Shown here piece by piece: positions 1-9,184 of a stretch of DNA of 64,000 nucleotides. The position numbers and the translations under genes were made by a program. The notes under the pieces were generated by a model. The model was given only the letters and a program-made list of their open reading frames with translations. It was not told the DNA's origin and searched no databases. The first letter of the stretch is position 1. Each line of letters opens with the position of its first letter. The DNA lies in assembly GCA_028279245.1 (NCBI GenBank), contig JANQOE010000017.1, positions 1-64,000 on the forward strand. The letters are read 5' to 3'. Origin of the DNA: Alphaproteobacteria bacterium (GTDB lineage Bacteria > Pseudomonadota > Alphaproteobacteria > UBA6615).

Positions 1-934
1 GACCGGCGGCTGCCGCCGCCACAAACGGTGCCGCCAGCGACGTCCCGCTCTGCCGCCGCGTGCCACGCGGCCCAGGCGCCTCGACGTTCACGCCGGGTGC
101 GGCGAAGTCGATGTAGGCACCACGGTTGGCGTGCCGGTAAATCCGGTGGCGCCTATCCACGGCCGTGACCGCGATAACGTCGGGATGGGCGGCGGGATGC
201 GCCGGCTGCGCGCCGGCCCCGCCATTGCCGGCCGCCGCTGTCAGGATCAAGCCGCGTTCCGCGGCCCGCGCCAGAACCAGCGACAGCACTGGGTTCTCCG
301 CCGTCTCGAAGCTGAGATTGACGACTTTGACGTCATTGCTGGCGAGCCAGTCGAGCGCTTGCATGAAGGCGAGCAGGTCGAGGCGGAGTGAGCCGTCGGC
401 CTGCTGTTGCAGGGCTGCCGCCGCATAGAGTTCCGCATTCCGCAGGAGGCCGTGGGTTTGGCTGACGAGTAGGCTTGCGATCGCTGTTCCGTGGGTCCAG
501 GAAGGTGTTTCGGGCCCTGGCTCGGCAGAGCTCCACTGTTGAATGGATTGGGTCTCGAGATCGGGGTGGGTCCGATTGATCGGTGTGTCGACCATGCCGA
601 TCCGCACTGGAGCGTCACATTCGGCCAACGCATGTGGGCTGGGGCGAGCGGACGTCGCTACTTGGCTCAAGGCTGACTCTGCATTCAGCCATCGGCGGGT
701 GACGAGATCGCCGGCGACTGGACCAACGATGCCAGTCCGATCGACCTGCAACCCTAACCTATCGAGAATTAATGATTGGTCTGTCGCCTTGGCAGTTCCT
801 GGCGCCTGATCGATCTTCCGAACGACAAGAGGGGTCTCATCTACGCCTGTCACATCCAGTGGTGCGGTGGCCGGCATGCCGAAGGCAACGGCAAGGATCG
901 CGCAGCCTTGGGTAATGCGACTGAGTATGCGCAT
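1..934 (-). CDS. Subtilisin-like (S8) secreted serine protease, 3' end cut by window edge
   Basis: The minus-strand frame is open from an ATG at 934 to the window edge (311 codons; C-terminus missing). Residues 1-24 look like a signal peptide (hydrophobic AILAVAFGM, then PATA). The S8 catalytic set is present: Asp116 in GMVDTPIN, His148 in THGTAIA, oxyanion Asn237 in AAGNGG and Ser299 in GTSLAAPFVAA. This is a peptidase family S8 enzyme acting outside the cytoplasm; the substrate is unknown. The Asp motif (VDTPIN) departs from the usual DSG/DTG form, but the spacing of all four motifs is normal. It is divergent from a second S8 protease starting at 1301, and the two proteins look distinct in sequence. 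Whether a C-terminal membrane anchor or barrel follows cannot be seen. Confidence 0.9.
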   Translation of the reverse strand, partial: MRILSRITQGCAILAVAFGMPATAPLDVTGVDETPLVVRKIDQAPGTAKATDQSLILDRLGLQVDRTGIVGPVAGDLVTRRWLNAESALSQVATSARPSPHALAECDAPVRIGMVDTPINRTHPDLETQSIQQWSSAEPGPETPSWTHGTAIASLLVSQTHGLLRNAELYAAAALQQQADGSLRLDLLAFMQALDWLASNDVKVVNLSFETAENPVLSLVLARAAERGLILTAAAGNGGAGAQPAHPAAHPDVIAVTAVDRRHRIYRHANRGAYIDFAAPGVNVEAPGPRGTRRQSGTSLAAPFVAAAAAG

Positions 935-1300
935 ACGCCATCGGTAGGCCGCAGACCTTAATAAGGGCTAAAGTCCCCGCAGGAGATGAAACTCTCGCGA
1001 TCAACCGTTGGTTGGGGAGGTTGTGGGCACCCCGGCGTGGCTACCCCTCCTCGACAGGCGCCGGATGTCAGGTCAAGATGGCGGCGGAATACCTAGTATC
1101 GGCGTGGCTCGTAACTCGTCTTCATACTTTGAACCTGGATACCACCCTACGACTAAGGTCGTATCCCACCTTTTTTCACACCCCTTCCGGTTGTCCGTTT
1201 CCCGTCAACCGCTCATCATTGGCGAAGCCCTTTGCTCTGTTGCCCGGATGGTGGGAGTCCGGCGTGGCCTTAATTGCATGGGGTGGGGAGAGAGGAATTG
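935..1300. other. Intergenic region between two divergent S8 protease genes
   Basis: This 366-base stretch holds the start regions of both protease genes. I see no convincing coding frame, RNA gene or strong inverted repeat. A purine-rich ribosome binding site (GGAGAGAGGA, just before 1301) serves the plus-strand gene. Both promoters must lie here but none can be placed with confidence. Confidence 0.6.
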
Positions 1301-3886
1301 ATGAAGTTTCGTCGGATGGTTGCCGGCCTGGCGACCCTTGCTCTGCTATTGCAGCCCATCCATAACGCCGCTTACAGCCAAGAGTTGCTGCCTGAGGCTC
1401 TGAGAACAACGCTATCCGAAGCGGCGACCGTGAGCGATGAAGCGCTCGTCGAAGCCGTATCCGTAGCGGTCCAGGCCAATCCCGAGTTGGCCCAAGCCAT
1501 CGTTGATGAAGCCATATTGCTGAATCCTGATTTGCAGGAAGAGATTGTGACGGCGGCGGCTGCCGCTGGCGGCGAGGTTCAGGTTGCAGCAGCCATTGGT
1601 CCGGCGATCGGACTTGGGCCGGCCCTGCTCGGTGTGGCGGGCGTCGGTGGTGTGGCCGCGGTAGCCGCTGGTGGTGGCGGTGGCGGCGGCGGAGACGATG
1701 GTGGAGGAGCGCCTGCACCGCCGCCCGTGACCCCCGGCGACCCCGACGACTTCGAGACGTCTGAGTACGATGCCCAGTTCGGGCTTGGCTCGGTCAACGC
1801 CAGCGACGCATATGCACGCGGTCTTTCGGGGAACGGGGTTGTCGTCGCCGTGATCGATTCCGGGGTCGACATCAACCACCCAGAATTCGCCGGCCGGATC
1901 GCCTCCGGCGGCTTTGACTTCATCGATGGCAGCGGGACCGTGAAGGATATTGCCGGACACGGCACGTCTGTCGCGGGTGTCATCGCAGCAAATAGGAACG
2001 GCACCGGGATGCACGGTGTCGCGTTCGGTGCGCAGATCATGCCGTTCAGGGCTGGCGGCACGTTCCGGAACGACCTCTCGCTGTCAACAGCCGCAATTAC
2101 GGCCTCCGTTAATCGAGCCCGTCAGCAAGGCGCGGACATAATCAACAACAGCTTTGGCATCGTAAACAGCAATATCGGCACCATCAGTTCGCGGCAGGAG
2201 TTGATCAACATACTCGGCACACCGCTCGTCGACGCCTATGACCAGGCGGCGCAGGCGAAGATCATCAACGTCTGGTCCGCTGGCAACAACGGTTTCTCGA
2301 ATCCGTCTTTCAATGCGGGCGCGCCGCGGTTTTTCCCGGAGGTTGAGGATCTATGGGTTGCCGTCGTGTCGACAAACGAGAACGGGCAAATCTCCGGGTT
2401 TAGCAACCGGTGTGGGGTTGCGGCCGCATGGTGTATTGCCGCGCCAGGCGGAGGCATCGTGACGACCGATACCGGTGGCGGATATCGGACCGTGTCGGGT
2501 ACTTCCTTCTCCGCTCCTCACGTTTCTGGAGCGCTGGCCATCTTGATGGAGTTGTTCCCTGGTCTAACGCCTGAAGCCATCATCGACCGGATGTTCGCGA
2601 CTGCGAACAAGAGCGGGATCTATGCCAACCAAGCCACGTTCGGCCAGGGCCTGTTGGATCTCGAAGCGGCCACGCGGCCGGTTGGCGCGGTTGCGGTGCT
2701 GACTGGCGACACGATTGATGGAGCGTCATTCGGCATTGGTACGACCACCATCAACCTGGGTCCGGCCTTCGGCGACGGGCTTAGGGCCTCTTTACAGGGC
2801 ACCACGCTTGCCGTGTTTGACTCTTACAACGCGACTTTCCTGGTCGATCTGGAACCGTTTGTCGCGCTGGCGGACACCAGTTTCGACATGGACGCGGCGT
2901 TGTCCAGGTTCGGTCAAGGGTCGCGTACCGAGACCATCGATCTGGGCAATGACATGGAGGTCTCCTACCGCTTCTCAAGCTCGCCGCACGTTGACGGCAA
3001 ACGCGAGGTCGTGTTGGGCGAGTTGTCGTTCCGGAGCCAAGTGACCAAGGAGACGGATCTGCTGTTCAACTACGACGTCTCTCCGGCCACCGCGTTTGGC
3101 CTGCTGCGAACCGGCGCCGTCGATCAGAACGAGATGGCGTCCACAGGTGCGTTCGGTACACCGTATCTGTCGTTCGCTGACGAAGGTTACAACTTCGGTA
3201 GCCGAACAAGTCTCGGGAAGAACGCCAGTTTCGGTGTGAGTTCGTTCTTCGGTAACCCTGAGAACGATGACGATGTCACAGCGTACGGATCTGCAGCGGA
3301 ACTCTCGATCAAATCGGACCGCGGGGAGGCGGGCCTGCAGTTTGGTGTCCTGGCGGAGCAGAATTCGTTCCTCGGGACCAAGACCGAAGGCGCGTTCGAT
3401 CTGGAGGCGGGTTCGCAAACCGTGTTTGCCGGGCTGTCCGGGTCGCTGCCGGTGTCGGCGAAACTGGACCTTGTCGGAAGTGTCTACGCCGGTTGGTCCG
3501 ACGCGCCGACCAGTGAAGACTCCCTGATATCCGACATGTCGATCATCCGTACGGAAGCCTTTACCGTCGGCCTCGTCGGCAATGAGGTTCTGCAGAAGCG
3601 TGACCGGCTCGGCTTCCTGGTCAATCAGCCGCTGCGGGTGGCGAATGGTGACGCGACCGTGTCGGCGGCAACCGGCCGCGACAGGGCTGGTAATCTGTTC
3701 AAGACCAGCTTCGATGCCGATCTGGCGCCGACCGGACGAGAGCTCGATTTCGAGGTCTTCTACAACATGCAGATGGCGGATGAATCCGACGTCTCGTTCA
3801 GCGCCATGTTGCGGTCCGACCCGGGTCACGTGGACGGCGTCGATGACGAAGGTATCTTAATGATGCGCTTCAATCATCAGTTCTAG
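1301..3886 (+). CDS. Autotransporter subtilisin-like (S8) serine protease
   Basis: The 861-residue protein starts at the ATG at 1301, preceded by GAGAGGA; an upstream in-frame ATG at 1274 lacks this. Layout: signal peptide about 1-27; a helical Ala/Glu-rich pro-region about 30-90; a Gly-rich linker with eight consecutive Gly near residue 130; an S8 catalytic domain with Asp186 (VIDSGVD), His220 (GHGTSVAG), Asn329 (SAGNNG) and Ser402 (GTSFSAPH); then a roughly 300-residue beta-rich C-terminus ending in Phe (FNHQF), as outer-membrane barrels do. This is the arrangement of serine-protease autotransporters that place the protease on the cell surface. A stem-loop and a PrcB-like gene follow on the same strand. 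The substrate is unknown. Confidence 0.88.
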   Translation: MKFRRMVAGLATLALLLQPIHNAAYSQELLPEALRTTLSEAATVSDEALVEAVSVAVQANPELAQAIVDEAILLNPDLQEEIVTAAAAAGGEVQVAAAIGPAIGLGPALLGVAGVGGVAAVAAGGGGGGGGDDGGGAPAPPPVTPGDPDDFETSEYDAQFGLGSVNASDAYARGLSGNGVVVAVIDSGVDINHPEFAGRIASGGFDFIDGSGTVKDIAGHGTSVAGVIAANRNGTGMHGVAFGAQIMPFRAGGTFRNDLSLSTAAITASVNRARQQGADIINNSFGIVNSNIGTISSRQELINILGTPLVDAYDQAAQAKIINVWSAGNNGFSNPSFNAGAPRFFPEVEDLWVAVVSTNENGQISGFSNRCGVAAAWCIAAPGGGIVTTDTGGGYRTVSGTSFSAPHVSGALAILMELFPGLTPEAIIDRMFATANKSGIYANQATFGQGLLDLEAATRPVGAVAVLTGDTIDGASFGIGTTTINLGPAFGDGLRASLQGTTLAVFDSYNATFLVDLEPFVALADTSFDMDAALSRFGQGSRTETIDLGNDMEVSYRFSSSPHVDGKREVVLGELSFRSQVTKETDLLFNYDVSPATAFGLLRTGAVDQNEMASTGAFGTPYLSFADEGYNFGSRTSLGKNASFGVSSFFGNPENDDDVTAYGSAAELSIKSDRGEAGLQFGVLAEQNSFLGTKTEGAFDLEAGSQTVFAGLSGSLPVSAKLDLVGSVYAGWSDAPTSEDSLISDMSIIRTEAFTVGLVGNEVLQKRDRLGFLVNQPLRVANGDATVSAATGRDRAGNLFKTSFDADLAPTGRELDFEVFYNMQMADESDVSFSAMLRSDPGHVDGVDDEGILMMRFNHQF

Positions 3887-3914
3887 CTGAGCGTTCGATC
3901 GTCTATGGATGAGT

Positions 3915-3939
3915 CGCCGGCGCCTTCTAGGTGCCGGCG
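3915..3939 (+). terminator. Stem-loop after the autotransporter gene (attenuator-like)
   Basis: The arms CGCCGGCGCC (3915-3924) and GGTGCCGGCG (3930-3939) pair over ten bases with one G-U pair and a five-base loop. It lies 29 bases after the protease stop and before the PrcB-like gene. No T-run follows, so it may be an mRNA-stabilising or partial-termination hairpin rather than a full terminator. Confidence 0.55.
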
Positions 3940-3962
3940 ATGAACGTAGTGGGGTGCGGCTC

Positions 3963-4400
3963 ATGGCGTTTCGAGCTTCAAGGGTGGTCGGAAGAATCGT
4001 AGCGGGTGCTCTGCTCTCGATCGTGGGTGGCGTGGCTCTGGCCGGTGACGGTCCTGAAGATGTAGCACAGTGGCGCGGAGCCTTCTCTGGTGTCGAGGCC
4101 GCGACGACCGTTGTCGCAGTGACAGAGACAGAATGGCGTGAGCTCTGGTCACGCATTGACGAGGTACCGCCGCTGGCGTTGCCCCAGGCGTCGGTCGGGG
4201 TGGGCGTGTTTCTTGGGGAACGGAAATCCGGTGGCTACGAGGTCGGACCGGTTACAGTTGCTCTGCGCGAAAACGCGATTACCATCCTCTACGAGGAGGT
4301 GACACCCGCCCCTAACGTGTTTGTCGCCGCCGCGATCACCACGCCGTACCTCATTCAATTGTTCTCGTTGGACGTCGCGAAGATCGAACGTCTTGAATAG
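3963..4400 (+). CDS. PrcB-like exported protein (protease-complex accessory)
   Basis: The 145-residue protein is read from the ATG at 3963, which directly opens a signal-peptide-like N-terminus (MAFRAS, then a hydrophobic stretch ending ALAGDG). A start at 3909 would add a basic leader and overlap the upstream hairpin. The C-terminal half has the pattern of the PrcB C-terminal family: VGVFLGERKSGGYEVGPV followed by beta-rich segments. In Treponema denticola PrcB is part of the dentilisin complex, which is built around an S8 protease. Here the gene directly follows an S8 autotransporter and is probably co-transcribed. The link to protease assembly is inference; the family call rests on motif resemblance. 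Confidence 0.65.
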   Translation: MAFRASRVVGRIVAGALLSIVGGVALAGDGPEDVAQWRGAFSGVEAATTVVAVTETEWRELWSRIDEVPPLALPQASVGVGVFLGERKSGGYEVGPVTVALRENAITILYEEVTPAPNVFVAAAITTPYLIQLFSLDVAKIERLE

Positions 4401-4404
4401 GCCG

Positions 4405-4611
4405 TCAGGCGCAGCGTCCGCGTGGGGCGTCGCGGTTGTCGTTTTGGGCTGGTGTTGAACCGGCAGCAGCCCTTGGCATGAAGGGCCCGACCTCGGCTAG
4501 TCGGGGGCGCCGTAGCCAATTCAAGAACTGGGCGAAGGCTTTGGCCCGCTCCTGGCGCGCCGCCAGGAGGTAAGCATCCATCTGGTCGATGCTTTGGCGA
4601 CTGGCTTGCAT
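4405..4611 (-). CDS. Small hypothetical protein (68 aa)
   Basis: The short frame starts at 4611 with GAGG five bases upstream of the ATG. The first 35 residues form a likely amphipathic helix (DAYLLAARQERAKAFAQFLNW) ending in basic residues; the rest is Pro/Ala-rich and probably disordered. This resembles the small basic helix proteins (RSP_7527 or DUF1127 style) common in alphaproteobacteria, but I cannot assign it. It is convergent with the PrcB-like gene, with only four bases between the stop codons. Confidence 0.45.
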   Translation of the reverse strand: MQASRQSIDQMDAYLLAARQERAKAFAQFLNWLRRPRLAEVGPFMPRAAAGSTPAQNDNRDAPRGRCA

Positions 4612-4816
4612 GGGTGCCTCGCTTTCCTGGAGGTGAATCGTCCTATTCGCTAGGTGCGCTGCTTCAGAGTTGGAATCAAACGACTCTTTTTCAGCCTAGG
4701 CGTGAGAAAAACTCATGCTTCGATGTCGCGCCGCCGGCGGCCAAAATGGCCAAGTTCTCCGGTTAAATGGCTATTGAGGCGCGCGCGTTGCGGCGGAAAG
4801 AGCGAACATGCGTACG

Positions 4817-6196
4817 CTAAGAAGCGTCGGTGAGCTGGTCTAGATCGCTTTGGTTTGGTGAGCGGCCGTGGCGACGCCGAAAGGCGACGTGTTTATAGAA
4901 CAGATACCCTGTACCCAAAGCGAATAGACTGAATAGCGCAGTTCCGGATAACGCGGCGATTCGTTCGTCCGGATCATGAAGACCGGCCATGCTGCCCATG
5001 ACTAGCGAAAGGCAAAGTGCAAACCAGAGCCCAGTCCAACGCATCGAGAGCTTTGGGTTCAGCATGAGTGACATTGTGTGGCGGCCCTTAAAGGCATCGC
5101 CTGAGACGGGTTCAGCGTTAGGAAAGGAAGTGCGGAAACGGCGCCGACTTGATCGGATGGAGAACGGTGTCGCAATCGCCGCGAACAAGAACACCGAGCC
5201 CAGAACATACGCTGACGGTAGGGCCTGAGCGGCAATGATAGCCACCAGAATTGCGAGGAACATAGTGACGGTCCATTTCCGTCCACGCTTGAAGTCGTTG
5301 CGTCGGATCTCCTCAAAACGCGCGAAGTCGTCCTCATCCAATCGAAAAGCGCGTCTGAAACCCGGTGGGCGGACCACACCACCGTCTCCAAACACGCTCC
5401 TGGACATCATAGCGTTGCGCTGCTCTCGGTCGAGTGACTGTAGATACCGGTCAATCAGACCCGGTTGGGTTGGCTCGCCATTCTCCCGAACGCTTGTGTA
5501 TGCAACCGCAATCACGGCCGCGACCACGGCAATGCAGACTAGGGAGATTGCGGGTTCTAAGAAGGCATGGGCTACTGTCCACCCCGGATCACTGAAATCG
5601 GGGATCGCTAGAAGGGCAAGTGCGGCAGGGAGCGATAGAGGGACCAACACGAGGCAGACCCGCATTGACGCTCGGCGCCATTGACGGGACGGCCCTGATA
5701 TGCGCCGGCCAAGTGCTGTCGCCGGGAACGCGAATAAGAGCTTCGGAAACGCGACCGCGGTCAGAACGCACCCCAACACTAGGAGGCCTGTGACAGCTCC
5801 GCGACCCTCAACATCTGCTGAATTGTTAACGATGACGATGACAAATGCGAGGATGAAGACAATACCGAGACACACCGCGGAGAACAGTCCGGACCACAGC
5901 AGAAAGAAGAGCCAACTCTTGCTCGGAACCACGGAGAAGGCCCTTAGCCCCGAAGAGAATTCGCCCAACAAAACCCGGTAGGCTTGACAGGCAAATATGA
6001 CCGAAATCAGCAAAACAGCAGCCACGCCAGCGGCAAAAACGGTTCCCTCCGGCTCCGCCTGGCCAACGATGAGCGTGACCCCAGCCATCAGAGCGAACGG
6101 AACCAGCGCAGCCCTGAGGATTGCCCAGCGTTTCGCGACGAGCTTACCAAGTGCTGCGCCGGCTAATTCGGGGGCGCTTTGAACTTTGGGATTCAT
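4817..6196 (-). CDS. Multi-pass membrane protein of unknown function (459 aa)
   Basis: The protein has about ten hydrophobic segments in two groups: six in the N-terminal half (about 28-46, 53-70, 95-123, 135-158, 178-198, 214-233) and four in the C-terminal half (309-325, 329-345, 388-404, 415-434). A charged cytoplasmic-looking region of about 70 residues lies between them (RYLQSLDREQR to RRNDFKRGRKW). I see no transporter, kinase or protease motif. The C-terminal half could be a YcxB-like or other integral-membrane domain, but this is not established. It stands alone, about 200 bases from the small gene to its left in the window and about 100 bases beyond the end of argC. Confidence 0.75.
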   Translation of the reverse strand: MNPKVQSAPELAGAALGKLVAKRWAILRAALVPFALMAGVTLIVGQAEPEGTVFAAGVAAVLLISVIFACQAYRVLLGEFSSGLRAFSVVPSKSWLFFLLWSGLFSAVCLGIVFILAFVIVIVNNSADVEGRGAVTGLLVLGCVLTAVAFPKLLFAFPATALGRRISGPSRQWRRASMRVCLVLVPLSLPAALALLAIPDFSDPGWTVAHAFLEPAISLVCIAVVAAVIAVAYTSVRENGEPTQPGLIDRYLQSLDREQRNAMMSRSVFGDGGVVRPPGFRRAFRLDEDDFARFEEIRRNDFKRGRKWTVTMFLAILVAIIAAQALPSAYVLGSVFLFAAIATPFSIRSSRRRFRTSFPNAEPVSGDAFKGRHTMSLMLNPKLSMRWTGLWFALCLSLVMGSMAGLHDPDERIAALSGTALFSLFALGTGYLFYKHVAFRRRHGRSPNQSDLDQLTDAS

Positions 6197-6296
6197 AGTG
6201 CTGACCTTGAGGCCCGATGGGCGTTCTTTGGTAGCACAACTAAATGGCTACTCTCATTAATAAACCCACAACTTGGAGTGTTCGAGACTGGCGGAG

Positions 6297-7244
6297 CTAA
6301 AGGCCGGTCGCCTCGTGGAGGCCTAGCATCAGGTTGAGGTTCTGGACGGCTTGGCCGGAGGCGCCTTTGCCCAGGTTGTCGAGGACGGCGGTGATAACGG
6401 CTTGTTCGCGGGCGGGGTTGCCGAAGACGTAGAGACGCATCTCGTTGGCGCCGTTCAGAGCCTGCGGGTCGAGATTGGCGGCGTGGGCGATGGCTTCTTC
6501 CGGCGCGAAGACGGTGACAAAGCGGTCGCCGGCATAGTGGTCCGCCAGGGCCGCGTGGAGGTCGGCGGGGGTTGGTTTGTTGGGTAGCGACCAGAGTTGG
6601 AGCGGGACGGAGACGATCATGCCCTGGGCGAAGCGGCCGACGCTGGGGATGAACAGCGGGCGGTGGGCCAGGCGCGAATGGATCCGCATTTCCTCGACAT
6701 GCTTGTGCTCGAGGCCCAGGGCGTAGAGGTAGAAGGCGCTGTCGGTCGCGTTTGGGGCCTGTCGGTCCTCGAAGGCCTCGATGAGCCTGCGCCCGCCCCC
6801 GGAGTAGCCCGAGACCGCATTTACCGTGACCGGATGATCCGTGGGGATCAGACCGGCGGCGATCAGCGGGTGGAGGATGGCGATGGTGCCGCAGGCGTAG
6901 CAGCCGGGGTTGGTGACCCGGGCGGCGGCGGCGATCCGCTCGCGCTGGCCGGGGGTGTATTCCGGGAAGCCGAAGACCCAGCCGGGGTCGGTCCGATAGG
7001 CGATGGACGCGTCGATCAGCCGGGCGGCGGTCCCTTCGCAGAGGGCGACGGCCTCGCGGGAGGCGTCTTCCGGCAGGCAGAGGATCGAGACGTCGGCGGC
7101 GGCGAGGGCGTCCCGCCTGGCGGCGGGATCCTTACGGACATCGTCGGCCAGGCTGATCAGCGAGATGTCTTCCCGGCCATGCAGCCGTTCCCGAATCTGG
7201 AGGCCGGTGGTCCCCGCCTCCCCGTCTATGAATACCGTTGCCAT
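6297..7244 (-). CDS. argC: N-acetyl-gamma-glutamyl-phosphate reductase (type 2)
   Basis: Third step of arginine biosynthesis: NADPH-dependent reduction of N-acetylglutamyl phosphate to the semialdehyde in the cytoplasm. The 315-residue length and the N-terminus FIDGEAGTTGLQI fit the short, type-2 ArgC family. The catalytic Cys is in NPGCYACG and a conserved Gly-rich segment VSGYSGGGR follows. The start was set at the ATG at 7244; an in-frame TTG at 7268 adds eight residues with no family support. It lies about 80 bases after rpsI on the same strand and may be read through from the ribosomal protein operon, an arrangement found in other alphaproteobacteria. Confidence 0.95.
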   Translation of the reverse strand: MATVFIDGEAGTTGLQIRERLHGREDISLISLADDVRKDPAARRDALAAADVSILCLPEDASREAVALCEGTAARLIDASIAYRTDPGWVFGFPEYTPGQRERIAAAARVTNPGCYACGTIAILHPLIAAGLIPTDHPVTVNAVSGYSGGGRRLIEAFEDRQAPNATDSAFYLYALGLEHKHVEEMRIHSRLAHRPLFIPSVGRFAQGMIVSVPLQLWSLPNKPTPADLHAALADHYAGDRFVTVFAPEEAIAHAANLDPQALNGANEMRLYVFGNPAREQAVITAVLDNLGKGASGQAVQNLNLMLGLHEATGL

Positions 7245-7322
7245 CTCGCCTGATTCCCTGGCCACCAATGAAAAGGGCGCCCCACCGGAGCGCCCTGATT
7301 TCGATCGAAACTGTTGTCCGGC

Positions 7323-7778
7323 TTAGCGTTTGGAGAATTGGAAGCTACGTCGGGCCTTGGCCTTGCCGTACTTCTTCCGCTCGACCACGCGGGCATCACG
7401 GGTCAGCATCCCGGCCCGCTTCAGCACCGGCCGCAGGGCTGGTTCACGCAGCGCCAGGGCCTTGGAGATGCCGTGACGGACGGCGCCGGCCTGGCCTGAG
7501 AGGCCGCCGCCGGCGACGGTGCAATAGATGTCGTATTCGCCGAGGCGCTCGGCCGTTTGGAAGGGCTGGCTGAGGATCATGCGCAGCACGGGGCGGGCGA
7601 AGTAGGACTCGCCGGTGCGGCCGTTGACCGTGAGTTGACCCTTGCCGGGCTTGATCCACACCCGCGCCACAGCATCCTTGCGCTTACCGGTCGCATAGGT
7701 GCGGCCATGCTCGTCTATTTTCGGCTCCGGCGGCGGCGCGGTCTCGACCGCGTCCGCGAGGGCAGACAGGTCGGTCAT
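7323..7778 (-). CDS. rpsI: 30S ribosomal protein S9
   Basis: The 151-residue protein has an N-terminal extension of about 25 residues (acidic and Pro-rich) before the S9 core. The core shows [14 protein letters not shown], the central [15 protein letters not shown] and the basic C-terminal tail ending QFSKR, which reaches the ribosomal P site. Its start overlaps the end of rplM by four bases (ATGA type), the usual L13-S9 pair, so translation is coupled. Confidence 0.98.
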   Translation of the reverse strand: MTDLSALADAVETAPPPEPKIDEHGRTYATGKRKDAVARVWIKPGKGQLTVNGRTGESYFARPVLRMILSQPFQTAERLGEYDIYCTVAGGGLSGQAGAVRHGISKALALREPALRPVLKRAGMLTRDARVVERKKYGKAKARRSFQFSKR

Positions 7779-8242
7779 GCCGCGCTCCTTTTGTTCTTCG
7801 GGTTCATGGCTGCCAAATCGAGAGTCGCAGGCTGCTGCGCCTCATGGGGATGATCGGTGCCAGCGTAGACCTTGAGCTTGCGCAACTGGGCGCGGCCGAG
7901 GGGACCTTTCGGGATCATTCGCTCGACGGCCTTGCGAACAACACGATCCGCGTGATCGCCCGCCAGGATCTTGTCCGCGGTCCGGCTCTTGATGCCGCCC
8001 GGATAGCCGGTGTGCCAATAGTAGGTCTTGTCGGTCAGCTTGTTCCCGGTGAGCTTCACCTTGTCGGCGTTGACGACGACGACATGATCGCCGCAATCGA
8101 GGTTCGGCGTGTACATGGCTTTGTGCTTGCCGCGCAGGCGATCAGCGATCACCACAGCCATCCGGCCGAGAACCACGTCTTCGGCGTCGACGAGCCACCA
8201 TTTGCGCTCAATCTCAGCGGGTTTGGCGCTGTAGGTCTTCAT
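7775..8242 (-). CDS. rplM: 50S ribosomal protein L13
   Basis: The 155-residue protein has L13 signatures: [22 protein letters not shown] at the start, [26 protein letters not shown] and the segment [16 protein letters not shown]-like (here [16 protein letters not shown]). It is the first gene of the L13-S9 operon. The ribosome binding site AGGACA precedes the ATG. The divergent enoyl-CoA hydratase homologue starts 153 bases away, so this intergenic region carries both promoters; I see no known ribosomal leader structure in it. Confidence 0.98.
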   Translation of the reverse strand: MKTYSAKPAEIERKWWLVDAEDVVLGRMAVVIADRLRGKHKAMYTPNLDCGDHVVVVNADKVKLTGNKLTDKTYYWHTGYPGGIKSRTADKILAGDHADRVVRKAVERMIPKGPLGRAQLRKLKVYAGTDHPHEAQQPATLDLAAMNPKNKRSAA

Positions 8243-8395
8243 TTCATTGTCCTAAACACAAAATCGGACGCTCTCGTCCCCGCGACGCGTCCGTAGCGGG
8301 GGAATATGCCACGGCAGCGGGTGATGTCAATCATGGTTGTGGGGCCCGAACCCCATACTGTCCTGCCGCCCCGCCGGCTCTGTTATAGTCCGGCC

Positions 8396-9184
8396 ATGAC
8401 CTCAGCTCAGGAACCATTTCTGAAGCGTTCGGACAAGGGTGGTGTTGCGACCCTGACCCTCAACCGGCCGGACCGGCTGAACACCCTCTCTGAGGGGATG
8501 CTGGCCGCCGTCCAGGCGGAGCTGGATGGGATTGCCGCGGATCGGGCGGTCCGGGTGGTCGTGGTGACCGGGGCCGGCCGGGCCTTCTGCGCCGGCCACG
8601 CGCTGGACGAGATGCGGGCCAATCCGACGCTCGCCTACCAAGAGGAGCTGTTCGCGACCTGCTCCAAGGTGATGCAGTCGATCATCGCCCTGCCCCAGCC
8701 GGTGATCGCCAAGGTTCAGGGCCTGGCCACCGCAGCGGGCTGCCAACTGGTGGCGACCTGCGATCTGGCCATCGCAGCCGAGGAGGCGCGGTTTGCGACC
8801 TCCGGCATCAATGTCGGGCTGTTTTGCACGACGCCGGGGGTGGCGCTGGGCCGCACGGTGGCGCGTAAGCACGCGCTGGAGATGCTGCTGACCGGTGAGT
8901 TCATCTCGGCAGCGCGGGCGGCGGAGATCGGCCTGATCAATCGGGCCGTCCCGGCGGGCGCGCTGGATGACGCGGTCGATGGCATGGCGGCGAGGATTGC
9001 TGGTTTGAGCGCCTGCTCGGTCGGCCTGGGCAAAGCAGCCTTCTACAAGCAGATGGAAATGGGGCTCAGCAACGCCTACGAGTTTGCCGGGCGGGAGATG
9101 GCTCGCAATATGATGACCCACGACGCGGCGGAGGGTATTGACGCCTTTCTCGCGAAACGCGTTCCCAACTGGCAGGATTCATGA
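8396..9184 (+). CDS. Enoyl-CoA hydratase/isomerase family protein lacking both catalytic Glu residues
   Basis: The 262-residue crotonase-fold protein starts at the ATG at 8396; an upstream frame extension from 8306 has no family resemblance. Crotonase features are visible: TLNRPDRLNTLS, the oxyanion-hole segments GRAFCAGHALDEM and QGLATAAGCQLVA, and CDLAIAAEEARFA. The two acid-base Glu residues of classical enoyl-CoA hydratase are replaced (Gln in AAGCQL, Gly in TSGINVG), as in ECHDC3-like members, so classical hydratase activity is doubtful. The stop codon overlaps the next gene by four bases, giving a three-gene translationally coupled operon with a CoA-binding protein and metY. Confidence 0.88.
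   Translation: MTSAQEPFLKRSDKGGVATLTLNRPDRLNTLSEGMLAAVQAELDGIAADRAVRVVVVTGAGRAFCAGHALDEMRANPTLAYQEELFATCSKVMQSIIALPQPVIAKVQGLATAAGCQLVATCDLAIAAEEARFATSGINVGLFCTTPGVALGRTVARKHALEMLLTGEFISAARAAEIGLINRAVPAGALDDAVDGMAARIAGLSACSVGLGKAAFYKQMEMGLSNAYEFAGREMARNMMTHDAAEGIDAFLAKRVPNWQDS

Noticed and set aside
2975-3829. 284-residue minus-strand open frame
   Set aside because: It is antisense to the autotransporter barrel region, with no signal or domain.
6597-7253. Gly/Asp-rich plus-strand open frame
   Set aside because: It is the antisense of argC with repetitive composition; argC is well supported.
8243-8395. Possible riboswitch or ribosomal leader before rplM and the crotonase gene
   Set aside because: No recognisable conserved leader fold; only ordinary ribosome binding sites and short GC-rich repeats.
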